Shown: positions 8,665 through 18,555, counted from the first letter of the stretch. The stretch is 64,000 nucleotides of DNA from Streptomyces rishiriensis (GCF_030815485.1 NZ_JAUSWV010000001.1:248001-312000); one strand, 5' to 3'. Notes: a model not told the origin generated them from the letters alone. Made by a program: numbers and translations.

Positions 8665-9086
8665 TCAGCCGATGTGCAGGGCCGTCCCCGCCGAGATGAG
8701 TACGGCGCACTGATTGAACGCCTCTTGGTCCTGGCCCATCGGTCCGGGACGTCCCGATCGCGCAGCTAGAGGGCGAGCTTGGACTGGTTACTCTCGCCGC
8801 ACACGTCGATAAGGACATCTCGCACGTGGGTGTCCATCGCCACGATGGTGTCGGCCCAGGCCATCATCTCCAGGGTGATCTGGCGTGCTCGGTGGGTAGT
8901 GAGGTCGAGGCCGAGCCGGCCGGCGGCTTTGACCATCGCCATGTGGGCGGGTTCACCCTCCCACTTTCCGATCAGCCCGGCCGAGCGGACCTCCACCTCC
9001 GTGCCGCCGCGGTGGGCCAGGGCGAGCGCCGCGAACGGCGACCGGCAGTAGTTGCCGAGGCAGACGATCAGGACGCGGCGCATCAT
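8665..9086 (-). pseudogene. Low-molecular-weight protein tyrosine phosphatase, broken
   Basis: The P-loop CLGNYCR (C-X5-R, residues 9-15) then S-P is intact, as is the fold through AWADTIVAMDTHVRDVL. An amber TAG at 8766-8768 stops the protein after 106 residues, before the catalytic Asp. Reading on, DRDVPDRW resembles the D-P loop, and a further frameshift leads to QEAFNQCAVLISAG and a proper stop at 8665. The start (ATG 9086 or 9083) overlaps the TGA of the aminotransferase remnant, so the genes were translationally coupled. Confidence 0.75.
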
Positions 9087-9288
9087 GCGGTTCCGACGCT
9101 CGTGAGGACTTCGCCAAGAGTGGTGACGACGTGGTCGATGTCGGTCTCGGCCAGGTGCTGGTGGAAGGGCATGGTCAGGATTTCCCCGGCGACGTGCTCG
9201 GTGGCGGGCAGGTCGCGCCGCCACCGGCCGAACGCGGGCTGCAGGTGGTTGGGCCGGTAGTGGACGCCGACGCCGATGCCCCGGGCCT
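9083..9288 (-). pseudogene. DegT/DnrJ/EryC1 aminotransferase, 3' end only
   Basis: The last ~65 residues of a PLP-dependent sugar aminotransferase remain: GIGVGVHYRPNHLQPAFGR (the substrate-contact loop), LPATEHVAGEILTMPFHQHL and the final helix. They follow directly, out of frame, on the truncated dehydratase gene. The N-terminal 300 or so residues, with the PLP lysine, are lost. Confidence 0.7.
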
Positions 9289-9974
9289 TCAAGCAGCACG
9301 AGTTCGATGCCGGCGCAGTTGTCGGCGACGTGCAGCCAGTTCCGCATGTGCTGGCCGCGGTCATGGAGAGTGACCTTCTCCCCGCGCAGCAGTCTCGTGA
9401 TGAACAGCGGGATGATCTTCTCAGGGTGTTGGCGGGGTCCGTAGTTGTTCGAGGACCTGGTGACGCAGACCGGCGCGCCGTAGGTGTGCCAGTAGCTGAG
9501 CGCCATGAGATCGCTGGCCGCTTTGGACGAGGCGTAGGGCACGGTCGGGCGCAGCGGGTACTCCTCGGTGGCCGCACCTTTCGTGAGCGGTCCGTACACC
9601 TCGTCCGTCGAGACGTGCACGAAGCGCTCGATGCCATGCCGCATGGCCGCGTCAGCGAGCGTCTGGGTACCGATGACGTTCGTGGTCACGAACCGGGCCG
9701 CCGTTTGGAAGGACCGGTCGACGTGAGACTCGGCGGCGAAGTGGACCACGGCGCCATGGCCGACCATGAGGGTGTCGACCAGGGCGCGGTCGTAGATGTC
9801 GCCGAGCGCGAATGCGAGTTTCGGGCTGAGGAAGGCCTCCCCGAGGTTCGCCCGGTCGCCCGCATAGGTGAGGGCGTCCAGAACGGTGACCAGCTCGACG
9901 TCCTCGGCGTCGAGCATGCCCTTGACGAAGTGCGAGCCGATGAACCCGGCTCCGCCAGTGACGAGCAGCTTCAT
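9289..9974 (-). pseudogene. dTDP-glucose 4,6-dehydratase (RmlB-like), 5' two-thirds
   Basis: An extended SDR enzyme: GGAGFIGSH (NAD loop), VHFAAESHVDRSF, VSTDEVYG and the catalytic YASSK (Y-x-x-x-K) are all present from ATG 9974, which has a good GGAGGTG ribosome site. The family goes on for another ~100 residues after NWLHVADNC, but here the sequence jumps near 9289 into the 3' end of an aminotransferase in another frame. An internal deletion therefore removed the end of one gene and most of the next. Confidence 0.85.
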
Positions 9975-10318
9975 GGGCACCTCCGCAGTGTGTATCCGGT
10001 CGGCGGCACGCACCTGCCGCACGCCTTCGGCGGCGCCGGACCGGTCACGGCCGTCCTGCCGGACGTCGCGTGCAGTCCGCTTGGTAGCCAACGCCGTGTG
10101 CGCGCCGGAGCGATCCTGCGCATCCGCCTCACCTCTGCATTCATCGGTCGAACGTTGCTGCGATGAAGGAATGAAAGCTCGGGGAGGCGGCAGCCAGGCA
10201 GGCTCACGAGGGTGCTCACGAACGTAAAATCGCGTCCGCCTCAGTACACAGAGCGCTACGTTCAGTGGTCACAACCGGCCCTGCCGGGCGAAGCACCCGG
10301 CACGGCCTTGGCCCCTAG
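9975..10318. other. Intergenic region upstream of the dehydratase gene
   Basis: No gene is recognisable. It should hold the promoter of the minus-strand dehydratase-aminotransferase-phosphatase set. A perfect 7-bp stem (TGCCGGG / CCCGGCA, 10282-10302) lies just before the IS element and could be a terminator. Confidence 0.45.
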
Positions 10319-11225
10319 GACCTGTCTGACAAATGATCTTGTTGGGGTTCGCGGAGCCAGAGGATGAGTGCCGCGAGGTGGAGTCCGGTCCGGTAGCGGG
10401 CGGCGAGTTTGTCGAAGCGGGTCGCGATGGCGCGGAACTGCTTGAGCCGGTTGAAGCAGCGTTCGACGACGTTGCGGGCCTTGTAGAGATCGCGGTCGAA
10501 GGCCGGTGGTCTGCCGCCGGCCCGGCCGCGCCGTATCCGGTTGGCTTTCTGGTCCGCTCTCTCCGGGATCACCGCCCGGATGCCGCGGCGCCGCAGCGTC
10601 TGGCGGATCGCCCGTGACGAATACGCTTTGTCGGCGATGACCGCGTCGGGCCTGCGGCGCGGCCGACCGACGCCGGTCCGGGGCACTCTCACCGCGTCCA
10701 GGACCGCGTCGAAGGCAGTGGAGTCGTTGACGTTGCCCGGCGTGACGAAGACGGCCAGGGGCAGGCCCCGGCCGTCACAGGCGAGGTGGACCTTCGTGGT
10801 CAGCCCGCCGCGGGACCGGCCGAGCGCCTGACAATCCGCCGCGCGTTCCGGATCTTCCAGTTCGTCCCTCGACGCCGCCCCTTTTTGCGGGCGCCAGCGG
10901 CGTGCTGGTGGGCACGGTTGATCGTGGAGTCGACCGACACGGTCCACTCCACCGCCCCGACCGAGTCGTCGCGGACCTGGACCTCCTCGAGCAGGCGGGC
11001 CCAGGTCCCGTCCGCCTCCCACCGGGCGAACCGCTCATACGCCGTCTGCCACGGCCCAAAGCGTTCCGGCAGGTCACGCCACGGAGCACCCGTCCGCAAC
11101 CGCCACAACACCCCGTTGATCACCTGCCGGTGATCCCGCCACGGACGACCCCGCCCGTCAACACCCGGCAACAGCGGCGCCATCCGCTCCCACGCCGCAT
11201 CCGTCAGCTCACCACGACCCACCAC
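10315..11225 (-). CDS. IS5-family transposase made by -1 frameshifting
   Basis: Frame 1 runs from GTG 11225 (or 11222) with ELTDAAWERMAPLLPG and the first catalytic Asp in VSVDSTINRAHQHAAG. Frame 2 carries GLTTKVHLACDGRG, VIADKAYSS and the NVVERCFNRLKQFRAIATR signature. They meet at C-AAA-AAG (10881-10887), a classic slippery site, and frame 2 is exactly -1 relative to frame 1. The UAG stop (10317-10315) lies in the CTAG target repeat, outside the element proper. The transposase therefore looks complete and possibly active. Confidence 0.85.
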
Positions 11226-11247
11226 AAGATCAATTATCAGACAGGAC
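10319..11247 (-). mobile_element. IS5-family element (two-frame transposase)
   Basis: Imperfect inverted repeats (GACCTGTCTGACAAATGATC at the left; GTCCTGTCTGATAATTGATC inverted at the right) bound 929 bp. A CTAG is present at both sides (10315-10318, 11248-11251), consistent with a duplicated CTAG target. The right end lies directly against the ribosome site of the next gene. Confidence 0.85.
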
Positions 11248-11267
11248 CTAGGAGGCGTCTGTCTGCC

Positions 11268-12122
11268 ATGGCGCTCAACCAGCACCCGAACCAGCTCGCG
11301 AACCCCGCCCTCGCCGAGTTGAGCAAGGCTTCCCAGCTCAGCCGCAACGAGCTGGCCCAGCTCGTCAATGCCCGTGCCCAGCAAGCTGGGCACACGCGCT
11401 CCTACACCCACACCAGCGTCACGAACTGGATAGTGCGCGGCATGATCCCCAAGCCTCCGGTGCCCGAATTCATCGCCCAGGTGCTGTCCGACCGGCTAGG
11501 ACGCCCGGTCGGCCCCGCCGAGATAGGCATGCCTGAGGTCTGGGAGACGCCAGGTCAGGTCGGGCTGGACTTTCCCCGGGACACCCAAGAAGCCCTCCAT
11601 ACCGCCACTCGATTCTGGAGCACCGTGCACCGCCGCAAGTTCTTCGCCACCTCAAGCGCCTTCGCTATCAGCGCCTACAGCACACCGGTCACCCGGTGGC
11701 TTGCCGTCCCTACCGACCCGGACGCCGCACACCCCGGTGCCCGCCGCGTCGGCCGCCACGACCTGGACGACCTGTGGGCAGCCGCTGCTCACGCCCAGCG
11801 CTCGGACTCGAAATTCGGCGGAGGCGCCCGCGCAGCCTCCACGGTCACCCGCATCCTGCGCGAGCACGCCATCCCACTCCTGAACGGCGACTACACCGAC
11901 GTCGTCGGTAAGGAGCTCTACGCCGGCACCGCCGAACTCGCCCGGGTCGCCGGATGGAGCGCGCTCGACATGGGCCACCACGACCTCGCCCAGCGCCACT
12001 TCGTCCAGGCCCTGCGGATGGCCAAAGCCGGAGGCAGCCTCAACGTCGGCGTCCACGTGCTGAGCAATCTGGCCCTCCAGACCACCCTGCGCGGCTACCC
12101 CGACCAGGCCGTGGACATGGCC
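11268..12122 (+). pseudogene. HTH/TPR-type regulator (NsdA-like layout), C-terminally truncated
   Basis: The start (ATG 11268 after GGAGG at 11251-11255) opens a helix-turn-helix region ASQLSRNELAQLVNARAQQ, a basic SVTNWIVRGMIPKPPVPEFI segment, then helical repeats (DVVGKELYAGTAELARVAGW, MGHHDLAQRHFVQALRMAK) typical of TPR-containing Streptomyces regulators. Near 12122 the repeats stop. The following bases, in another frame, encode the tail of a different gene (DTYHLDDGGRAAFDEIVRHY, stop about 12210). Roughly the last third is lost by deletion, and an IS element separates the gene from its promoter. Confidence 0.75.
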
Positions 12123-12285
12123 CCGACGCGACACCTACCACCTCGACGACGGCGGCCGAGCCGCGTTCGACGAGATCGTCCGCCACTACCACGACCGGAG
12201 TTCGGCCTGACCGGCCCTCGTCCGCTCCGGACGGCTGCGAAGAATGCGCCGGATCTATCGGTGGACACCGGGGTATCCGCACCGC

Positions 12286-12510
12286 ATGTATCTCTCGAAA
12301 CCGGTGAAGGCTGCCTTACTCGGCGTCGGCGTCTATGCGTTGCTCGTGTTGATGTTCCGGTACTGGCGTGGCGGCATGGCCTGGGACAAGTCACTACTGG
12401 TCGCCCTGGTCGCAGCGCCGGTGGCGCTGTTTTGGGGATGGGTGCGGGACCACTGGAACGACCGGGCCCGAGAGGCTGGCGCGAGGTGGCGGCGGAAGAG
12501 GCAGAACTGA
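12286..12510 (+). CDS. Small membrane protein, 74 aa
   Basis: From ATG 12286 the protein has a first hydrophobic span (about KAALLGVGVYALLVLMF), a short loop, a second span (SLLVALVAAPVALFWGW) and a strongly basic tail REAGARWRRKRQN, so N- and C-termini should both be cytoplasmic. An earlier ATG (12244) would add 14 residues. The function is unknown. It lies between a regulator remnant and an IS701 fragment. Confidence 0.5.
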   Translation: MYLSKPVKAALLGVGVYALLVLMFRYWRGGMAWDKSLLVALVAAPVALFWGWVRDHWNDRAREAGARWRRKRQN

Positions 12511-12634
12511 CCCGTACACGACCGACCCGGCTTCCGGTGTGGCATCGGTCTGCGGACGCCAGGCGGAGCATCGTCACGGCCCGGTGCCAGCAGGTACCAG
12601 AGCAGGGAGTGTGCCCGCAATTGGCCGGGCGGCG

Positions 12635-13291
12635 AAGATCCCGGACAGGCGGGGCTTTGCGACCAAGGGTGAACTGGCCCGGGACATCGCCCGCCGGTGC
12701 CTCGGTGCGGGTCTGCCCGCCTCTTGGGTCACCGCGGACGAGGCCTACGGGCAGGACTGGAACTTCCGCCGTCTCCTCGAACAACTCGCCATCGGCTATG
12801 TGGTGGCGGTGCCCAAGTCCCAGCAGATCAAGTCCCTGGCCGGGATCTGGCGCATTGATGAGCTCATCGACGAAGCACCCGGTGATGCTTGGCAGCGGTT
12901 GTCCTGCGGTGATGGGGCGAAGGGCTCACGGGTCTATGACTGGGCCGCAGCCAAGCTGCCCGCCAACCTCATCTTCGAGCCGGAGCCGCCAACCCATCAC
13001 CGGTGGGTGATGGTCCGCCGCAGTCTGTCCGACCCTGGCCAGGTCGCCTGCCACCTGGCCTACGCGCCCGTCGCAGTGGAGCTTGCCGAGCTCGTCCGCA
13101 TCGCCGGTTCCCGCTGGGCGATCGAGGAGTGTTTCAAGGCCGCGAAGAACGAGTGCGGCCTGGAGTACGAGGTCCGCCGCTACGTCGGCTGGTATCGGCA
13201 CATCACCCTGGCCATGCTCGCCCATGCCATCCTGGCCGCACTCGCGGCCCAGGCCGGCGGCGAGGCAGCAAAGGGGGCTGCAGAAACGGAT
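12635..13291 (+). pseudogene. IS701-family transposase, internal fragment
   Basis: The fragment shows PASWVTADEAYGQDWNFRR (second catalytic Asp), YVVAVPKSQQI and the conserved GSRWAIEECFKAAKNECGLE block with the catalytic Glu, then WYRHITLAMLAHAILAALA. The N-terminal half with the first Asp is missing, and the usual basic tail is replaced after about 13291. Confidence 0.8.
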
Positions 13292-13622
13292 CAACTGAAA
13301 ATGGTCGGCCTGGCGAAGACACCGCCGGGCCTGCTGCGCCAAGCCGCAGAGGTGGCTTTGGTCAGTCGGCGCAGTATCACCGCGGTCATCACCCAATATT
13401 CAGGATGCATGCGGGGGCTTGCGTGCTTTCTGGGGATGTTTTGTAAAGTATGCGATTGTCCTGTGGCGTGTGTCCGGGTGTCCGTCATGGGGGGATCGTC
13501 GCGTGAGCCCTCCACAGGGCGATCTGCTCCTGCTGATCGGCGCGGTTCGCTGACCTGCCGAAATGCGGCACACATGACAGGAGTGGTCCCACGAGACGAC
13601 CTGGTCGAGGCCTTACCCCGTG
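13292..13622. other. No recognisable gene
   Basis: Joins the IS701 fragment to the WD40 fragment. It has slightly lower G+C around 13400-13460. No repeat or family likeness was seen. Confidence 0.4.
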
Positions 13623-14407
13623 TCAGGTGAGCAGTTTGAAGAGATACAGCCCCCGCTCGCCTCCCACCGCAAGCTCCTGAGCGACATCCCAGGCACACGA
13701 GTACAGCGCCCCTTCAGCTCGTGCGATGGCCGCAACGCATCGTCCCCCGGTATTCCAGATTCGCACTGCGCCGTCGTGATCGGTGGTGGCGAGCCAGGTT
13801 CCGTTTGGTGCGATCGCCACCGAATGCACCCGGCTGGTGTGGCCGGTGAGGGTGGCTGTGCAGGTGCCGGTGGCCCGGTCCCACAACCGCAGAGTTCCGT
13901 AGTACCTGTCGCAGCTGATGGTGGCGAGCCAGGTGCCGTCCGGCGCGATAGCCACCGACCCCACCGGGCCGATGCGACCGGAGCTCGAGGGAGTTTGAGC
14001 AGCGAACGCTCCGTCCCAGATTCGCACTGCCCCGTCATGTTTGGTGGTGGCGAGCCAGGTTCCATTTGGTGCGATCGCCATCGCCATCGCCACCGACCCC
14101 ACCCGGCCGGTGTGCCTGGTGAGGGTGGCTGTGCAGGTGGCGGTGGCCCGGTCCCACAACCGCACCGTCCAATCGTCGTCGGTGGTGGCGAGCCAGGCAC
14201 CGTTTGGTGCGATCGCCACTGATCGCACTGACCTGGTGTGTCTGAGGATGGCTGTACAGGTGCAGGTGCCGGTGGCCCAGTCCCACAACCGCCCCGACCA
14301 GTAGCGAACCAGGTTCCGCTTGGTGCGATCGCCACCGAATGCACCGGGACGGTGTGGTCGGTGAGAGTGGCTGTGCAGCTTCCGGTGGTCCGATCCCACA
14401 ACCGCAC
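13623..14407 (-). pseudogene. WD40-repeat protein, N-terminally cut and frameshifted
   Basis: About six WD40 blades are visible, each with a GH/DH-like start, VRSVAIAPNGAWLATT and a closing VRLWD or LRLWD. They end in a family-typical tail (GGERGLYLFKLLT). The first blade (RLWDRTTGSCTATL) is in another frame, with a shift near 14300. The gene is cut at 14407 by the integrase fragment. Blades of this sort form the C-terminus of large Streptomyces kinase or NB-ARC sensor proteins, whose catalytic part is absent here. Confidence 0.8.
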
Positions 14408-14409
14408 CG

Positions 14410-15230
14410 GTGCATTGGGACTGGGACCTGCGGGTGATCTTCTACCCGAAGAGCCACCCGGTGCTGGGCATGCCGGACTGCGTCGTGAACGGCTGCGTGC
14501 GCGGTGCCCGGTTCGGCCGGCCTCTGTGCATGGGATGCGAGGCCATCTGGAAGAAGTCGGGGCAGAGCATCGAGGACTTCATCAAGGTCGCCAAAGGGCG
14601 CATGCTCGGCGTGCGCCAGCAGCCATGCCAGGTGCCCGAATGCCAACGCCCATGGAAGACATCGAGCGTGGCGCTGTGCGATGCGCACCACCGCCAGCGG
14701 GTGGACACACTCAGGCTGCCGCTGGAGGAGTTCCTGCGCCACCCCGCCGTCAAGCCCCGCGAGAGCCTCGGCGAGTGCGAGGTCGAGGTCTGCTACCGAC
14801 AGCGCTAGTACGCACGGGCCCGCTACTGCCAGGCACACCACCTGCGGTGGAAAGCCGCCAGGCGGCGCGGGGAGACCGCGGACGAGGAGACGTGGCGGCG
14901 CGGTGAGTCGGCAGTCAACGCGGACCGGGAAGTCAAGCTGCGGGGATTGCCGGAGAGGGTGGTCGCGGAGATCCTCTACGGCCTGCAGGCCCGCACCGAG
15001 GCGGGCTCCAAGACCTGGGACCACTTCCTGCGTCCGCTGTGCGACCGGCTGCGTGCCGACGGCGCACCGAGTCTGGAGGTGTTCGCCGACCCGGCGAAGT
15101 TCGAGACGCTCGCCCACACCAAGGCGATGCGCAGCGTGGTCCGGACAATGCTGGTCTGGCTGACCCGGCTGGGGGCAACCCCGGAGTCGGAACGCCAAAA
15201 GGACGTCTGGGACCTGCATATCTTCACCGG
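14410..15230 (+). pseudogene. Large tyrosine recombinase, N-terminal region with amber stop
   Basis: The start has a Cys-rich finger (CVVNGCVRG, RPLCMGCEAIW) and a second one (CQVPECQRPW ... LCDAHH). After an in-frame TAG (14806-14808) the same frame continues with YCQAHHLRWKAARR, then LRGLPERVVAEILYGLQART and AKDIWDL-like KDVWDLHIFTG. These match the N-terminal, non-catalytic part of the large Streptomyces integrases that have zinc-finger-like heads. The catalytic C-terminal domain is missing after about 15230. Confidence 0.75.
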
Positions 15231-15307
15231 GTCCAGGGTCACGCTCCCACGCTCCACTACGACACGACTACTGGGACTGGGTCGCATGATCGTGTTACGA
15301 GCTCAAA

Positions 15308-15527
15308 GAGTGTCGACGACAACGAACCCGTACTGGACATCAGCTTCTGGCAAATCGCCGAGTTCCTCGGCAAGCTGCTGGAGCCACAGGAGGCCAACGA
15401 CCAGGCTGCCCTTCCGGCTGTCGAAGTCGCGGACTTTTACCTGTCCGGCCTGCTGACGTGGATCGTGCAACACACCGGGCGCTCCGGCGAGGATGCTGCG
15501 CAACTCATTCTGTCCCAGCTCCTCTGA
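15308..15527 (+). pseudogene. C-terminal fragment of an unknown helical protein
   Basis: The frame from about 15308 reads as good coding sequence (FWQIAEFLGKLLEPQEANDQ, FYLSGLLTWIVQHTGRSGED) to a stop at 15527, but no start codon fits and the upstream part differs. It is probably the tail of a small helical protein cut by the recombinase fragment. Confidence 0.3.
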
Positions 15528-15556
15528 CACAACCCACCACCCCGCATCCTGAAACG

Positions 15557-15595
15557 AGAGCACCCGCTGCCCGTTCAGGCTGGCGGGGTGCTTCT
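15557..15595 (-). terminator. Terminator of lsr2
   Basis: AGCACCCGCTGCC pairs with GGCTGGCGGGGTGCT (one bulge) and is followed on the minus strand by a T-containing run. It lies about 25 bases beyond the lsr2 stop. Confidence 0.7.
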
Positions 15596-15619
15596 CATTT
15601 CTCGGGTTTGGAGTTGGCG

Positions 15620-15958
15620 CTACGTGACCTTGCCCTTCGCGTACGCCTCCTTGATTTCCGCCGGAACGCGACCACGGTCGTTCACGTCGTAGCCGTTCTC
15701 CTTGGCCCACGCGCGGATCAGGGCGGTGTCGCCGCCGGAGGCAGCTGCCTGCGTTGCACCTCCGCGCCTGCCGCCACGCGTCTGGTTCAGCTTCCTGCCT
15801 TTGTCTGCGTACGGGGCCAGCGCCTTGCGTAGTTTGGCTGCGTTCTTCTCGTTCAGGTCGATCTCGTACGTCCTACCGTCGAGGCCGAACACGATCGTCT
15901 CGGACGCCTCGGACCCGTCGAGGTCATCAAGCAGCTGGATAATGGTTTGCTGTGCCAT
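15620..15958 (-). CDS. lsr2: Lsr2-family nucleoid protein, 112 aa
   Basis: Lsr2 bridges AT-rich DNA and silences acquired genes in actinobacteria. The N-terminal dimer domain (MAQQTIIQLLDDLDGSEA, then a Gly-Arg-Thr-Tyr-Glu-Ile-Asp strand) and the C-terminal AT-hook-like domain (IRAWAKENGYDVNDRGRVPA, containing the R-G-R motif) are both complete. I chose ATG 15958 over an upstream in-frame ATG because it opens directly with the family start. It is probably a second, element-borne copy, which suits a window with several low-G+C genes. A good terminator follows. Confidence 0.9.
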   Translation of the reverse strand: MAQQTIIQLLDDLDGSEASETIVFGLDGRTYEIDLNEKNAAKLRKALAPYADKGRKLNQTRGGRRGGATQAAASGGDTALIRAWAKENGYDVNDRGRVPAEIKEAYAKGKVT

Positions 15959-16130
15959 CGTCGGTTCGTCCTTGTTCGGGTTCCAGGTGAACAACGTACT
16001 GATGTTGCTGAATTTTTATCAGCGCAGCAACCGCATGCGCAACGCGACGAGAAAATCAGTGTGGTGGAAGGCCGTCTGACGGTCGCGAGTTCTTCATTTC
16101 TGGGGGCACCGCTTGGAGCTGCTGTACCTT

Positions 16131-16650
16131 AAGAGCCCCACGCCGTCCGCTACACCCTGCTGACCGGGAGCAGCCTTCTCCTCGCCCAAGACCTCGGCCA
16201 CGGCCCCGTCGTCGAGCACGGATCCAGCACGACGAACACGTGGGCCCAGTGCCTCCTTGTGCTGATCACCACCCACCTCTACTGGAACAGCGCCTGGCAG
16301 AAACTCCGCAGCCCCCAGTTCCGCAGCGGCCTCTACCTCGCCCAGTGGATCCACACCTACGCCCAGATCAGGAACAGCTCCCCTACCGGCGCCAGTACGC
16401 CGTCCCAGGCTTCGTCTATCGCAAGGCGGGCAACCTCACCACCCGCGACGTCCGTCTCTGGCGCGTCGTGGCGGCCATCGTCATCACGGCGGAGATCGCG
16501 CTGCCACCCACACTGCCCATCCCACAGACGATGCCCTACGCGGCCGTCGCCGGCATCACCATGCACGCCGCCTTCACCTGCCTCAAGCCCCGCCAGCTCA
16601 TTACCTTCTCCGGCCTCACCCTCGGCACCTACGTCGCCTTTGCCATCTGA
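16131..16650 (+). pseudogene. Integral membrane protein, truncated and frameshifted
   Basis: The first part (HAVRYTLLTGSSLLLAQDLG, LLVLITTHLYWNSAWQ, RSGLYLAQWIHTYAQIRN) and the second part (VRLWRVVAAIVITAEIALP, PYAAVAGITMHAAFTCLKPR) are hydrophobic and lie in two frames joined near 16375. A TAA directly precedes the first coding piece, so the 5' end is lost. It resembles small Streptomyces proteins with several membrane spans. The function is unknown. Confidence 0.6.
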
Positions 16651-17065
16651 CCGTTGTCGCCGCGGCCGACCCCGGAAGGGGTCATTTCCCTCCCCTTCTG
16701 GAACAGGCCCTGCGGGACGCTACGTCGGTCTCCGCCGAAGTCTGGGAACGCCTCTGCATCGGCCGAGCCAATCCAACTGAGCAGACTTGGTCGCCCTCAT
16801 GTCGCTGATGCCGCAGGTCAGTCTTCACCGGCAGCTGATCCGAACCGGTCAAGGTGAAGCGGTCTACGGCTTGTTGCTCACAGTGTCGGCGTTTCGGCCA
16901 TTTCCGGACCACAGCCGATCCAAGCCAGACCAGGGATCCCGCGCCCGCGAAGTTCCCCCGCCCAGAAAATAGGCGGCTCCCCAGCACGATCGAATGACGT
17001 GTGTCCACCTGGCAGGGACTGTAAATCGTTCGGCCCTGTCTCGCTTCCGGTGGTGACGGAGAGTT
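16651..17065. other. Intergenic region with probable ISL3 left end
   Basis: No gene is seen. GGCTCCCC at about 16972 resembles the usual GGCTC start of ISL3 ends and lies ~95 bases before the transposase. Confidence 0.45.
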
Positions 17066-18550
17066 GTGAGGGTCGTTGACGTTCGCGTGAAGGATGTCAA
17101 CGAGCTTGTGCAGACAGTGTTTTCGGGACTTTCCCCGCTGGTCATTGAGGATCTGGTCGACGAGGGTGAGCGGATCGTGATGCGGGCACGGACTCCGCGG
17201 GACACTGCGGTCTGCCCGGTGTGCGAGGCCCGGTCGGAACGCGTGCACGGCTATCACTGGCGGACAGTCGCGGACGTGCCGGTCGATGAGCGCCGGGTGG
17301 TGGTCCGCGTGCGGGTGCGGCATCTGGTGTGTCCCACGCGCGACTGCCGCCGCACCTTCCGCGAACAGGTGCCTGGCGTCCTGGACCGGTACCAGCGGCG
17401 TACGACCCGCCTGACCAGGCAAGTCAAAGCCGTGGTCAAGGAGTTAGCGGGACGGGCCGGGGCACGTCTGCTGGCGATATTGGCGGTGAGCCTGTCGCGT
17501 CACACGGCCCTGCGCGCCCTGCTGCGGATCCCGTTGCCCACCGGGCGGGTGCCCCGCATGATCGGCGTCGACGACTTCGCACTGCGCCGGCGGCACCGCT
17601 ACGCCACCGTGATCATCGATGCCGAGACTCATGAACGGATCGATGTGCTGCGCGGCCGCACGGCCGACACCCTGGAGGCGTGGCTGCGCGAGCATCCGGG
17701 CATCGAGATCGTGTGCCGTGACGGCTCGACGACGTATGCCGAGGCGATCCGGCGCGCCCTGCCTGACGCGGTGCAGGTCGCGGATCGGTGGCATGTGTGG
17801 CACAACCTGTGCAAAGCGGCTCTGAGCGAGGTCAAGGCGCACAGTGCCTGTCGGGCCACCGGCCGGACGCGCCCATCTACGACGGGCTCCGCGCCCAGAC
17901 CACCCTGGAACGCTGGCACCAGGTCCACGGGCTGCTCGACCAGGGCGTCGGCTTGCTCGAGTGCGCCCGCCGTCTCCAGCTGGCCCTAAACACCGTCAAA
18001 CGCTACGCGCGAGCCGATCGGCCTGAGCTCATGCTCCGCGTCCCCAAGTACCGCGCCAGCCTCGTCGACGCCTACCGCGAGCACCTGCGCAAACGCCGAG
18101 CCGATGACCCCGGCGTCCCCGTCAAGCACCTCTTCGAAGAGATCAAAGCCTTCGGCTTCACGGGCTGCCTGAACCTCTTGCACAAGTACATCAACCAGGG
18201 CCGCGCGGACGCCGACCGCAACGATATCTCCCCGCGCAGGCTCGCCCGGATGCTGCTGACCAGACCCGACAACCTCAAGGCCGAGCAACACGAGCTCCTA
18301 GCCAAGCTCACCACCGCCTGCCCCGAGATGACCCAACTGGCCCCCGGTATAAGGGATTTCGCCCCGCTCCTTACGCCGCACGCCGACAACGCCGACTCGC
18401 TCACGCGCTGGATCGCCCAAGTCCGAGCAGCCGACCTGCCCCAACTACATGCCTTCACCCGGGGACTGGACCGGGACGTCGACGCCGTGATCGCCGGGCT
18501 CACGCTTCCGTACAGCAACGGCCCCACCGAGGGCGTCAACACCAAGACCA
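17066..18550 (+). pseudogene. ISL3-family transposase, frameshifted and 3'-truncated
   Basis: The N-terminal zinc finger (CPVCEARSERVHGYHWR, then HLVCPTRDC), the catalytic IGVDDFALRRRHRYAT (first Asp) and CRDGSTTYAEAI with DRWHVWHNL are in frame 1. After a shift near 17860, frame 2 gives TLERWHQVHGLLDQGVGLLE and the terminal LPYSNGPTEGVNTKT with the catalytic Glu. The final ~25 residues are replaced by ISAzo13 sequence at about 18555. It is inactive as read. Confidence 0.85.
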
Positions 18551-18555
18551 CACTT

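Noticed and set aside
10902..13010. A 702-codon frame suggesting a giant regulator
   Set aside because: It begins antisense inside an IS element and ends in a wrong frame of an IS701 remnant. Only 11268-12122 is the true gene.
14035..15219. A 394-codon minus-strand frame
   Set aside because: It mirrors the recombinase on the plus strand and then runs through the WD40 repeats in a wrong frame.
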